Shown here piece after piece: positions 9,411 through 20,400 of a stretch of DNA of 64,000 nt. Origin of the DNA: Trema orientale (taxonomy: Eukaryota > Streptophyta > Magnoliopsida > Rosales > Cannabaceae); contig JXTC01000054.1 in NCBI GenBank assembly GCA_002914845.1, positions 989,941 through 1,053,940 on the forward strand, given 5' to 3'. The notes under the pieces were generated by a model, which saw only the letters and a program-made list of their open reading frames with translations, did no database searches and was not told where the DNA came from. The first letter of the stretch is position 1; each line of letters opens with the position of its first letter. Made by a program: the position numbers and the translations under genes.

Positions 9411-12299
9411 CTGGGTGTTGGAAATAGGACTGCAGTTGGAGAAGAGCAGCCCAAAAGCTCATAAGAGAGGGTCAACGGGTGAATGCTTTTTTTTTTTTTT
9501 TTTGGGTTGAAGGGTGAAAGCCTTTAGAATTTGAAGTAAAAAGGAAATGGGGAAAATAAGAGCATATCAGCTCATTCTTTATCAACCATTCTCTATTATT
9601 TTCTTCTTAATTTCCTCTCATTTCTCAGCCAATAGAACTTAGGAATATCGTCCCTGTATACCAGAATACTTACTGTCAAGGATGGTCATCGAGTGACAGG
9701 GAATTTAACATTACCAGAACTTCATTAAATTAGAACTCATGCAGCAGGAGAAAAAGTAATTTAAGAATTAAGAATACTATTTGCTTCTTATCTAAAACCA
9801 AATTTGCAACCATGAAAGATATAATAAGATGCATAAGCTACTGTAGATGCAAAATCATTACATAATGCGTTTTCAGGAATGACTTATTTTCCATAAAATC
9901 TCATGACCTCAAACAAAATCACAAATCGTACAAAACAAATTAAACACACACATAGTACCATAATTTCCACTTAACCCTTGATACAACATTCAAATCTGTT
10001 TTATGAATTTCAATTTTTTCGTGCTTTCCTTCCCTCTTAATCATATTTTATCAACTCAGTTGATTCTAATTCAATTTTTGTCAAATTTCATTTCAAAACA
10101 TTTTATCGTTTCTCAATTAAACTAAGAACGACGTTTTACTATAACCACACTATGTTACACGCACTTTAGAATCCCAAGAATTTGAAAACGCAAATCGTGG
10201 TTCACATTAGAACACATTGAGAACAATACGTTTTGTTTTCAATAAAACCAACTTCATATCCATGCAACTGAACAAAAAATTGCAGAAAAATTTTCTAACG
10301 CCTACTTGGGAAAACATAAGTAATGCAAGCCCCTTAGTGAATGTAAGCAAACAAGGCCTACTACTACTACTACTACTACTAGTATAAGATGCTCTAACGT
10401 GCATTTCATCAAACATATAATGTGCATTATTTTACGACGCATTTCGATCTCAACTAATCGAAAAGTTATGAAAAAAGTATCGAATCAACTGAAGAACTAT
10501 CAAAACAAATAAAGTAGAAGAATTTTAGATACCAAAAACTTAGTCATAAAAGCTTTTGGGGGGGAAAAAAAGAAAAGAAGAAGACAAAAAGAAGAGCTTT
10601 CAAACGACATTAAAAAAACAGATACCTCTAATCTCGGAAAGACCCAAACGACAACAAAGAAGAACAGTTGGATTATGCGCAGTAAGATACCATTTTCTTG
10701 AAATTTCGTTTGCTTCCCAATCCAAGCACTTCCAAAGCCACGGTCACACGGAGAGGAGGACCTACTAGAAGAAATAATAATAATCCAAGAAGCTGAGTCA
10801 GATTCTATGATTATGTTATCATCTTTTATATATACACATACGTATGGAATATCTAGTGAAATTAGAAGACAACACTTAATTCAAAATTAAGAAAAATAGT
10901 GGAAAATCACAACTTTTTAAACTTTTTGGAACTGTATGGAAAACTCTAATCATAATTATAGATAATATAACGTATACATATATAAACACATACATAATGG
11001 GCCTCTTATACGGTCATAGATAATATAAACATATCGTGTAATTAGAATATTATTTGCTATTCAAGTATTTGATTGAAATACTATTGACTATTTAACTGAG
11101 GAGTTGGGTGTCGTATGAGAATTTAAAATATCATAATCCTCCCTTTATAATAAAAATTTTATCCTCGAAATTTGCTTATTGAATAACTCTAGATATTGGT
11201 TTCTCATTTCGTTTTCTCGTTCTTATGTTACTTCCTTTAATGCGTGATTACGTCATAACACTTGTATAATATGAATCTTTTTAATTCTCGATTCTTTCTC
11301 AAAATTTGAATAGGGCATCCCTCATAACTTAATTCTAGATCTAGTTCAAGTGACTTCTGACTAAGAACATAGAACAAATTTAATATATATATATATATAT
11401 TTTTTCAACATAGAAACATGAAAAATATTCTGTACTCCAAATAACTTTGGGGGCAAGGCAAAGTCTATATTTGGACATTTCCAAATTTTTCTAGAATCTC
11501 ATATAGATCTATAAGCCTCGGACTTAGTTTTCTCTTCTTTCCAAACGACATTAGGATTTTTTCTTCTTTTTTTCAAAGGAAGATTATCATATTTAGAATT
11601 TGAAATACAAGTCAAGTTTTATTTCAATAAAACACACAATGTGATTCATATAATCAATTTAAAAAATAAAATATAATAAAATAAATAAAGAACAAAAACC
11701 TATGGAGTTAGACCAGTTGACGTGGCCCCGTGGCGGTGGTAAAGAATCCTAATCCTTGTACAACACAGAATGTAATCCATGACCTGAAACAACCATCTAT
11801 TATGTCTCTTGCTTGCAAAGTGTTCATATGTCTGTGTGCATTACTTAAGTATCCATATGGTCGAATGATGGCACATAAATGAGTTACACAGTTTACATAT
11901 TATATATATATATATATATATAACCAGCCAGTAGCACATCAACGATACAGAATAAAAAAAATGATAATAAAAAAGTGGGAAAAAAAAAACAGTTAGCAAG
12001 AGAATTATTACATGAACCGCCATAAGCATCACAAAATACAGAAAATGAAAAGCCATCAAAATGTTAAGTATCTAAAGCCCCTGGATTTAAAAGGCCTGAA
12101 AGGTTCCCAAGTTAAAATCCTAATTACACTGTCAAAAAGCATACAATAACACTATCCAGATAAGGCGAACATCCATAACTGCATTGGTGCGTGGCTGAAA
12201 GCTGAGCTCGAAGTTGAAAAATAAATTTGCCTTGCACTCATGTTCATACAATGATGATGTATATCAAGTACATAGTATAGTATAATGTAGTATTCTTAC
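9411..12299. other. Spacer with no recognised gene
   Basis: A+T-rich DNA with poly-T at 9488-9503, a short ACT trinucleotide repeat near 10360-10380 and TA runs near 11383-11400 and 11903-11921. The stretch 10560-10790 is purine-rich and less A+T-biased and could be a gene leader, but no open frame of more than 70 codons with family features follows on either strand. Nothing else was supported. Confidence 0.5.
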
Positions 12300-12521
12300 G
12301 AAAGCTTCTGTGTTTGTGCGTGCGAAGAGAGAGATACCATCAAAGACGCCAAAGTGACCAGCAAGTTCTCCCATCCACACCATCAATTCATGTCTCATAA
12401 AAATCTTCCATTCAAGAACTTTTCCCAGGTCGAGCTTGCATATCCATGACTCAAACTTTCCATTCTGATTGTTAACAATAAACATCCTACTTAGTGGCAG
12501 AGTCATTCCAAGAAGACCCAT
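12300..12521 (-). other. Possible isolated exon, not recognised
   Basis: The minus strand is open from 12521 to a strong donor (GCTTTC/GTAAGA) at 12300 and encodes about 74 residues, including KFESWICKLDLGKVLEWK and ELAGHFGVFDGISLF. The codon choice and amino-acid mix look protein-like. No partner exon was identified upstream, and the ATG at 12521 may not be a real start. It may be a gene fragment. Confidence 0.2.
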
Positions 12522-13128
12522 TATAAAGCTTTGTCAATTCATCATTAGGAGAAACAGAATTGACCAAGACATCCTAACAATTATAAAAATAAAATAACAT
12601 GACCTTCCAAAAATCGTACCATTTGACAAGCAAGCTAGTCTAAACCAAAGAAGGGTAACATCAAATTTCCTTAAATTTGTGAATTGCCCATTAGAGATAA
12701 TAAACCATGTAAAGCAATCAACCTATCTTAGGGGTTAACACATTACCTATTAATCATATTATTCAGAATTAGCAAATAATACCCTAAAGTATCAAACTCA
12801 CAAGGGTGGGTTTTTCTCCCCTCATAATTTTCGAATCCTATTGAAACAAAGAATTTGACAGAAACATGTAGAGCCATGATTTATCACATATGTAGTCGCC
12901 AAATGCTAATTTTAAAACCAAAAAAAAAAAAAAAAATAGTATAAATCAAAATAAAGAACACAAAACAGCAAGGGATTAAAACAGGTCCAGATCTAAAAAA
13001 GTAGAAAAGGAAGAAAAAAAAAATTGGCCTGAGGCCGCCGCCACTTACGGGTGCATCATCAGCATGAACCTGGCTCGATGATAAAAAAAAAGGAATTGAG
13101 ATAACCCATGCGGCCGTTGTCTTCCACG
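12522..13128. other. Spacer with no recognised gene
   Basis: No open frame with family features. The last 100 bases (13025-13128) are G+C-richer (GAGGCCGCCGCCACTTACGG) and look like the flank of the disrupted gene start beyond the MITE at 13134. Confidence 0.4.
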
Positions 13129-13133
13129 CTAAG

Positions 13134-13533
13134 GCTATGTTTGGTAGAGAGGAAAGAAAGTAGGAGGGGAGGGAAAGAAAATGTGTAGGATGGAAAGAAA
13201 AATGTCTTTCCTCCATTGTTATTTGGTAGGTAGAAAAGAAAGAAAACTATTATATTTTAAAATGATTGTTTTGCCCTTTTTATTTAAATTTTAAAAGTAG
13301 TATACAATGTTAGTTTGGTAAATTCACTTTAAAACATGAGTAAAAAATTTTCCTCCCCGTTTTTTCTCCATTTTTGGGAGGAAAATATTTGAGTGGGTCC
13401 CACCACTTTTTTCCCTCCCTTTTTCTCTTCTCTTCCCTTTTCCCTTCTACCAAACAACTCAAAAATTTATTTCCCTCCACTTTTCCATTAAAACTTTTCT
13501 TTCCTCTCCCTTTTTCTTCCTACCAAACATAGC
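13134..13533. mobile_element. 400-base MITE with terminal inverted repeats
   Basis: The left end is GCTATGTTTGGTAGAGAG and the right end is the inverse, ending CTACCAAACATAGC. Inside the ends, purine-rich GGAAAGAAAG tracts on the left answer CTTTCCTCTCCC tracts on the right. The five bases CTAAG stand directly on both sides (13129-13133 and 13534-13538), consistent with a target-site duplication. There is no transposase frame, so it is non-autonomous. Superfamily is uncertain because a 5-base duplication does not fit hAT (8) or Harbinger (3) cleanly. Confidence 0.8.
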
Positions 13534-13567
13534 CTAAGGGCAGAATCGGGAGACAAATTCAGCCGCG

Positions 13568-13762
13568 ATGATGAAAATGGAGACGAATCGTCCCGACCCG
13601 GGCGGTGACTCGGTTGGATTCGGCGGCAAGGTGGCGCACAAGAAGCTGGACGAGTGGATGAGAGACTCGGTGGGTTTAGCTTATGTTCACCCTCCACGTG
13701 GGCCTGTGCCTCACAAACAGCAAATTCAGTATAAAAGTTCCAAATTAGCCTTAGTTGAATAA
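13568..13762 (+). pseudogene. Possible first exon of a disrupted plant gene
   Basis: A G+C-rich open stretch in an A+T-rich region begins ATGATGAAAATGGAG and encodes METNRPDPGGDSVGFGGK, then VAHKKLDEWMRDSV. The KLDEWMRDSV block resembles, from memory, the start of a conserved plant protein family of unknown function in which this block continues into a helix. Here the frame instead runs on through GLAYVHPPRGP to a stop at 13762 with no homology I can see. An intron could start at the GTGGGT or GTTTAG near 13670. No downstream exon was found; a transposon cluster begins at 13893. It is probably a gene start cut off by insertions or deletion. Confidence 0.3.
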
Positions 13763-13892
13763 GTAAATGACTCCAGTTACTAAATAGTGGAATAAACTAA
13801 AAAAGAAAATATATAAGGGTATAAATGGAAAACAAAATTGGTCGAAGGGGAGGTTATCCACGTTTAGTATATAGAGATATAGATATATAGGA

Positions 13893-14792
13893 TGCCGATC
13901 CAGTAGGTATTTTTTTTCCCATCTATATTTAGGTTTTTTTTTTTAGCCGTAATGGTGATCCAACGGCTATAATAAAATGTATGAAAAAATGTGTATCAGT
14001 AATACTATTTCTCTTTCTTATTTTTTATAATAAAAAAATATGCATGATAAATTTTCATTGGCCAAAATAATATCTATATGTATGTAAAAAAAAAAAATAC
14101 CTATATGGTTGCCAATCCAGTAGTTATTTTTTTTTTAAACTATGTGTAGGTATTTTTTTTTTTTAGCTCTTAGATCATCATCTAAAGGTGATCCAATAAT
14201 TATAATGAAGTGTATAAAAAGACGTGCATTATTAATATTTTTTCTCTCTCTTATTTTTTAATATAAAAAAATGTGCAAAAAAAAATTTCATTGGTAAAAT
14301 GATACCTATGTGTAGGTAAAAAAAAATATGTATATATATATATATGGTTGCCAATCCAGTAAGTTTTTTTTTTTTTTTTACTTATTGAATTATAATCTTT
14401 TTCAAAACGATCGATTCAAACTATATTTTTATGAATTTTTTTTATCGATGCTTTATGATGAGCTTTAATTTCCAAATTTAATTTTGAAGTGCTATGTATA
14501 GTTGATTTCCAACTATTTATGTACATCAAATTCTTTATAATATATATATTATGGTTGCCAATCTAGTAGGTATTTTTTTTTTTTATTTGTGTGTAGGTAT
14601 TTTTTTTCTAGTCGTTGGATCATCAGCTAATGGTGATCTAACGGTTATAATGAAGTACATAAAAAGACGTGCATCATTAATACTATTTCTCTCTCCTACC
14701 TTTTATAATAAAAAAATGTCCATGATAAATTTTCATTAGCCAAATTGATACCTATGTATAGGTAAAAAAAAAATACCTACTGGATTAGTGCC
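13893..14792. mobile_element. Cluster of three related MITEs plus a solitary end
   Basis: Copies lie at about 13893-14103, 14107-14335 and 14553-14792; a lone left end is at 14345-14370. Each starts TGCCAATCCAGTAGGTA (or a close variant) followed by a T-run, has a central GGTGATCCAACGGTTATAAT and CATTGGCCAAA segment, and ends in AAATACCT. The best-preserved ends are in copy 3: GCCAATCTAGTAGGTA on the left and TACCTACTGGATTAG on the right, which are inverted copies of each other. There is no coding capacity. The copies differ enough from each other to have inserted separately or to be an old tandem array. Confidence 0.75.
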
Positions 14793-14891
14793 ATATACTG
14801 TTAATAATCATCTTTTATATTTAAATTTGTGTATATATTATATATTAAAGTAGAGTTTTTTTTTTTTCCCATTTTTTCCCTTGAAGTATAT

Positions 14892-15895
14892 TGTTTGTCT
14901 CACTTTATCTCTTGTAATATGAAACGTTTTAAGAATTTCCCCGATGTTATGTTTTGTTTTAAGAATTCCTCTCAATGTCACGTTTTTTTCCTTTTTTTTT
15001 TTTTTGGATAAACGCCTCAATGTCATATTATGCTTTAAAAATTTTCCCTAATGTTATATTATATTTTAAGAATACTCCCTCTATCTATAAGGCTAATGGA
15101 AAATATTCACTAAGCTTTTTTTTTTTTTTTTACCTCTATTAAATAAAATAAAAAACACATTTTAAGCTTGGTGGTTAAAACTTGAAGGCAAAAAATATAT
15201 CCCTTCCCTCCAATATCGCTTTAGGCGCCAATTAATTTTTCTTTCTCTCTCCATCTATACTTTTGGCTTGTACTTTCATTTCTTCTCTTTGACATAGCCT
15301 CCAAAAATAAAAATAAAAAATTTAGGGGGAGAAAAAAATCACAACACTGGTAGAAAATTCATCTTAAATTATTTAAAAGAAATAAATATAGTTAAAATGC
15401 AAAGGCTATTCTTCTTACAAGCATAATATTACCATTAACAAAAGTTGGGAAGAATATAATTTACATAAACTATAATTATTTCTTTTAAATGATTTAAAGT
15501 GAATTTTTTACTGGTACTATGATTTTTTTTCCCAAAAAAATTTTTTCCAAAGGCTATGCCAAAGAGAATAAATGAAAGTACAAGCCAAAAATATGTATGG
15601 GGAGGAAAAGAGAAATTAATTAGCACCTAAAGTGATATTGGAGAAAATGGATATATTTAAGTTTTAACTAACAAGCTTAAAATGTCCTTTTTAATTCTAT
15701 TTAAAAAAAGAAAAAAAACTTAGTGGATGTTTTATGTTAGCCATATAGACGGAGGGGGAATTCTTAAAAACACAACATAATGTTAGAGGGAATTCTTAAG
15801 ACATAACATAACGTTGGAGTTTCTTAAAATATAACATAATGTCGTATGGAATTCTTAAAGTATAACATAATATTAGGAACAAAGTGAGACAAACA
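14892..15895. mobile_element. 1.0 kb foldback element (near-complete palindrome)
   Basis: The left end TGTTTGTCTCACTTT pairs with the right end AAAGTGAGACAAACA. The arms pair along most of their length: the TAAGAATTCC and ATGTTATGTT motifs near 14930-15070 answer AACATAACATAATG near 15770-15870, CACTAAGCTTTTTT near 15110 answers AAAAAACTTAGTGG near 15715, and TACTTTCATTTCTTCTC near 15270 answers GAATAAATGAAAGTAC near 15570. The loop is about 20-60 bases near 15420-15440. No coding frame, so a non-autonomous MITE. Its transcript would fold into a hairpin of about 450 paired bases per arm. Confidence 0.85.
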
Positions 15896-17443
15896 TTGGA
15901 CCATATTAAAATATTATTATTCTAAGCTAAACCACAAAGAAACTTGTTAGTTTAGTTTATTTAAAAAAAAAAAAAGAAAAAAAAAACTCATCATGAGAAA
16001 TATAAAATTTATGTCCAGTTTGAAAAGGAGGTATCCTATGTAACTTTCTATATTGTATGAATATCAACAAAAGTCAGGAGCCTTTAAAATAAGCATAGAG
16101 TCCATGTGTGATTTAGCCATTTAGGGCATTGAATGATTGAAATGGGTGGTAGAACTTGTCAACTGCAGCTCAAGCACCCTAAAGAAATTTGTTAAAAAAT
16201 ATTAATCAGGAGACTTGAAACACGTAAATTCTCTCTTTTGTCAACTGTTAGTTGATTGGTCTGAAAAGACAAAATCTAATCTTCTCTTATAGGGGTTACT
16301 ACATCTCTAAAAGTAAGGAAATACTTATAAAGTGTCTTAATTATTGTTTATTTTCCAATGTAAGCATGGGCAAAGTTTTTTTTTTTTTTTTTTTGGTGAA
16401 TAAACATGGGCAAAGATTTGGTATTTTATAAAGTCTCTTTTTTTTTCGAACAGAACTAAACTCCAACAAAATTTCAGTACAAGTTTTTTATTTTTAAATT
16501 TCTTGGGTAGTATAAGAAAATATCAGTACTATGCTTTTAATATGATATAATATGAAATCTTTTACTGTAGTCTATACAAAGAAAGTGAATTTAGTCCTCC
16601 ACCCTTTTACTAATTATCATCTCCCTTACATAGCGTGAGAGAGATTCACAATAATATTTTCTTCAACAAAAAAATAAATAAGAAAAATATTGACAGGAAT
16701 ATGCTTGATAATCTCTCCATAAGCTACAGAGTTTATTTTAATGCACTAAAGACTGACACACCAAAAAGTGTAATGGAAATGTCTAGGGAAATGAATGACA
16801 ACGAATAAGATTATAAATCAATTATTTTCTTTCCTTTCAAAGTTGCAATAATTATACGGGACTTAACAAAGTTGTTTCCTAAGTAAATAATTGCTAAACA
16901 TATATTTAGATTGAAAAAAGAAACGCTTATTTCTTTTTCCTTATTTACTTCTACCCTCATTTCCTTTCCATGAAAATCGGCCAACTTTCGCGGTAAAACA
17001 AGACATCGGTTGCAGAGGGAAATAAGTGAGAACAACTCAAAATAATGATGATAATTATAATAATAATAATAAAAGCATGATCAAGATGTTATTCCCTTCT
17101 AGTCGAGGACTCCAATATTCATCTTATAATACACACTAAAGAATAATCATAAATATGTCTTACAACAAATTGAAAGGGGGGAAATTGCTAACTAAAATAT
17201 TCAATCTGACATGTATCTCTCAAATAGTTTATATCCCTAAATTAAATTTGGAAGAAGAATGAACATAACTACAACATCAACAAGGGAAGAAAAATCACCG
17301 ACGTTCAGATAAAGGGGAGCAAAAAAAAAAAGAATTAGCAGTATATTCGAGCAGCAAAAATCTCCGGACTTTGGTGAATATCGAGCAATGATATGGGAAA
17401 TACATGTGCAGAAAAATGCGAGCAAAGCTAGACAGGTATGGTC
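15896..17443. other. Spacer and 3' flank of the GDPDL gene
   Basis: No gene or repeat with clear borders. The poly-A at 15962-15987 and poly-T at 16377-16396 are simple tracts. The last hundred bases before 17444 are probably the 3' UTR of the minus-strand GDPDL gene. Confidence 0.45.
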
Positions 17444-20400
17444 TCAGAACAGAAGGAGAGCAGAAAGGAGCATAGCTAGGTTCAACAGCAAGTAGCCTGC
17501 AGCAATCTTGGGCTGCGCATTGGGTGATGTTGGTCCGGCTGCGGTCGATGAGTTCGGTGTAGAAGCTGAACCGCTTGGTGAGACAGGAGGCAAAGGTGCC
17601 TCCACCACATCATCCAATGTAAGGAGTGGGTTTGGAGCCTCAGCTGGTGGCATATAAGGAGGAGTGATGAGTTCCATGAGACTGCCAGGCTGCACGGGGC
17701 TCATGTAAGGAGGTGCTTTGTCGCCTAAACATGGATTTCCTGCATTAGTTTCAATCACCATGGTTAGCTCCATTACGTTTGCCCCGAATACTAGACAAAA
17801 AGAAGGATGTCATACTTTTTCCCCCCTCGATATCTAAGTTACATTTGAACATCAGCAGTATCAACAAATAATTATTTTGTCCTCTATAATAAGAATAATT
17901 ATAGGGACCTGGTACTATAGCCTATATGAGACTAGCAGTATAGGACAGTTGTATTTTTATTCTTCTTTTCCCCTAGCGTAGAATAATTTATAGTTACAGT
18001 TGTATTTTTATTATTCTTTTCCCCTAGCATAGAATAATTTAGAGAGTTTGGTATTGATTCGAGGCAAAATGGTTTCAGAAATTTAGGTATCAAAAACAAC
18101 TGACTGGCACAAACACTGGCAGAGAGCATTAAATATGGCTTGCATCATTCAAATTAAGAAAAGAGGAAAACAGACATCATCACATAACTATGTACTTACT
18201 TTTGTATCTAGCAGCCGTTTTAGGGAAGTCCGTGATCACACCATCAACATTGGCTCCAGTGACATAGGAATTTATCTCCACAGTTGCATCAGAGAAGAAA
18301 TCCCATGCTTGAGATACGAACTCATTGCTGAAGGTTTCTACGTAGACGGGAAGCTTATTTGATTGAAGCTTTCTTACAACGTCTGTTGAACCAGTCAAAA
18401 AAAGCAAATTATCCGGATAGACAGAGGCTTTGTCAACAACCACAGAGTGAGCAAAGCTCTTGATGTCCTTCAAGGTAATGTCGTCAATACTTCGGATTGT
18501 CTCATCAATCTTGTACACAAGTTCATAATTATTTTTGTCCTTGAACTTCGTTAAAACAGAACTATTAGTAGACTGAATCAAAACTTTAAGGGCTATCTGA
18601 TTGTTCAAACCAGCTTTGCTCAGGGCACTAAGGACTGCATCGGTAACACTTAAGCCCACCTCTTCTGCAAGATATGCCGCATTCTGAGAGAATAATGATA
18701 AGAACAAGAATGGATCATCAATACGCAAATTTTGACTTAAGACACACTTCGTGATTGATCTATCACTCTGAAATTGAAAAATTTATGCACTGACCAACAT
18801 ATTTTTTAGCTTGTTCAGAACAAAAGATAATGTACACATTCACTGTAAGTCCAGCGGGGATAGGTTTATATGAGACCAGCTCATATTTGCAACCATATGA
18901 TGGTTTAATGAGCTCCATCCAATCAAAACAGAACTTGACAAGGTCCGGTCCAACTAGAGAGGAGTTTACCAATATGGACTAATAATGATAAGATACATAA
19001 TCCAACCAGGGATGCTTTACTTCCCACAATTTTATTTTATTTCCTTGGCAAACTGAGACTCCTATATTTGGTGCAAGCACACAAATGAAGAGACCAGAAT
19101 CAACCATAAGATTGAAACGATAGATCTAGTGGAACCTCCGTTAATAAACAACTCATCAACAAGTCTGCCCATTAAATTATGAAAGATCGAGGACTTGTTT
19201 TCCAAGTGTATATTGAAATTTATTGTTCTTAAAGTATTAAGGTACTACAGATTTATTTTTGATTAGTTAAATTGTTATGTGGTCATTTACAAACTAATCA
19301 AAAGATTCAAATTTACATATGCTAATATAACCTCTCAATAACTTAAACCATTAAGATAGGCCTAATTTGTTCTCTAGATTGCAACATTCTTCTACCTTTT
19401 TGTCTACCTAGATATGCGGGCCTAGAGAGGATAATAGGAGACAGGCCTAACATGAGATTATTGGAAGTCCTAACATGTTATGGTAGAGCCAGAAAGAGTT
19501 TGGATGGATTATTGGAGTCCGAGCATGTTATTTAATACCCCTTGCTCCAATACCCATTAGAAAACAAACCATCCCGAAAAATCAAAGTAGGCATAGCAAT
19601 AACTCACCTCTATGCTGATCAAGACGCCAGAAAGAGAACTTGTGTTCTTTGTCAAGGATAAAAAGTCGGACAATGTCACAAAATTGCCAGCTTTCATGTT
19701 CCCGGGATTCCGGTACAGTGTGTACTGTGAATAGGGGCTTGATATAACGGCTATATGCAAACAGGAAATAAATAAAATCAGTGGTTTCAAATAATTTCTC
19801 AGGACAAGAGATCTTGTGCATCAACTCTTGTCAAAGAAATAATAGAATAATATACTATATGAACAGCACAATTATGTAAGAACTAAATTTGAAGAGGCGA
19901 ATCAAGCAAATAAGTTGCTCAACTTATATAGAACAAAATATGGAAAGACAATCAAGCAAATAACTTGCTCTGATTTAACCCCCCTATGACTGTTGAAAAG
20001 ACTAGGGGTAGAAATAGTACTGACAGTTTACACATTTTCAGGCAAATAGAATGACAGCCTTGAACCAACCAATAGATTAAGTGGATTCCACCAGTTACTG
20101 ACTAGAAGAGAAGGCACGAAGTCTGGAGTCCTAACACACACACACACGCACGCACACACACTATTTTTTTCTAGTCTTGATAACACGAATATTTTAAGTA
20201 AGCCATTTCTCAACAAAGATAAAAATCAAAAGAAACTAACACCACCCAAATAAGTAAGCACATGAGAATTGTTTTGAACTTACGTTTTAAAGTTTGAATT
20301 TCACTCCATGTCAGGTCGAAGGCAAATATTCCAGTGCCAGGCTTAATCTGTGGAACACTCGTTGTACGGTTGCTAAATAGAGATTGAGCAGCAGTTGTGC

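Noticed and set aside
8536-9462. Open frames antisense to, or overlapping, the PPR gene
   Set aside because: They are shadows of the MEF20-like coding sequence with no independent support.
13488-13697. Minus-strand 69-residue Pro/Ser/Arg-rich frame
   Set aside because: It overlaps the MITE end and reads the complement of the KLDEWMRDSV exon, which is the more protein-like frame.
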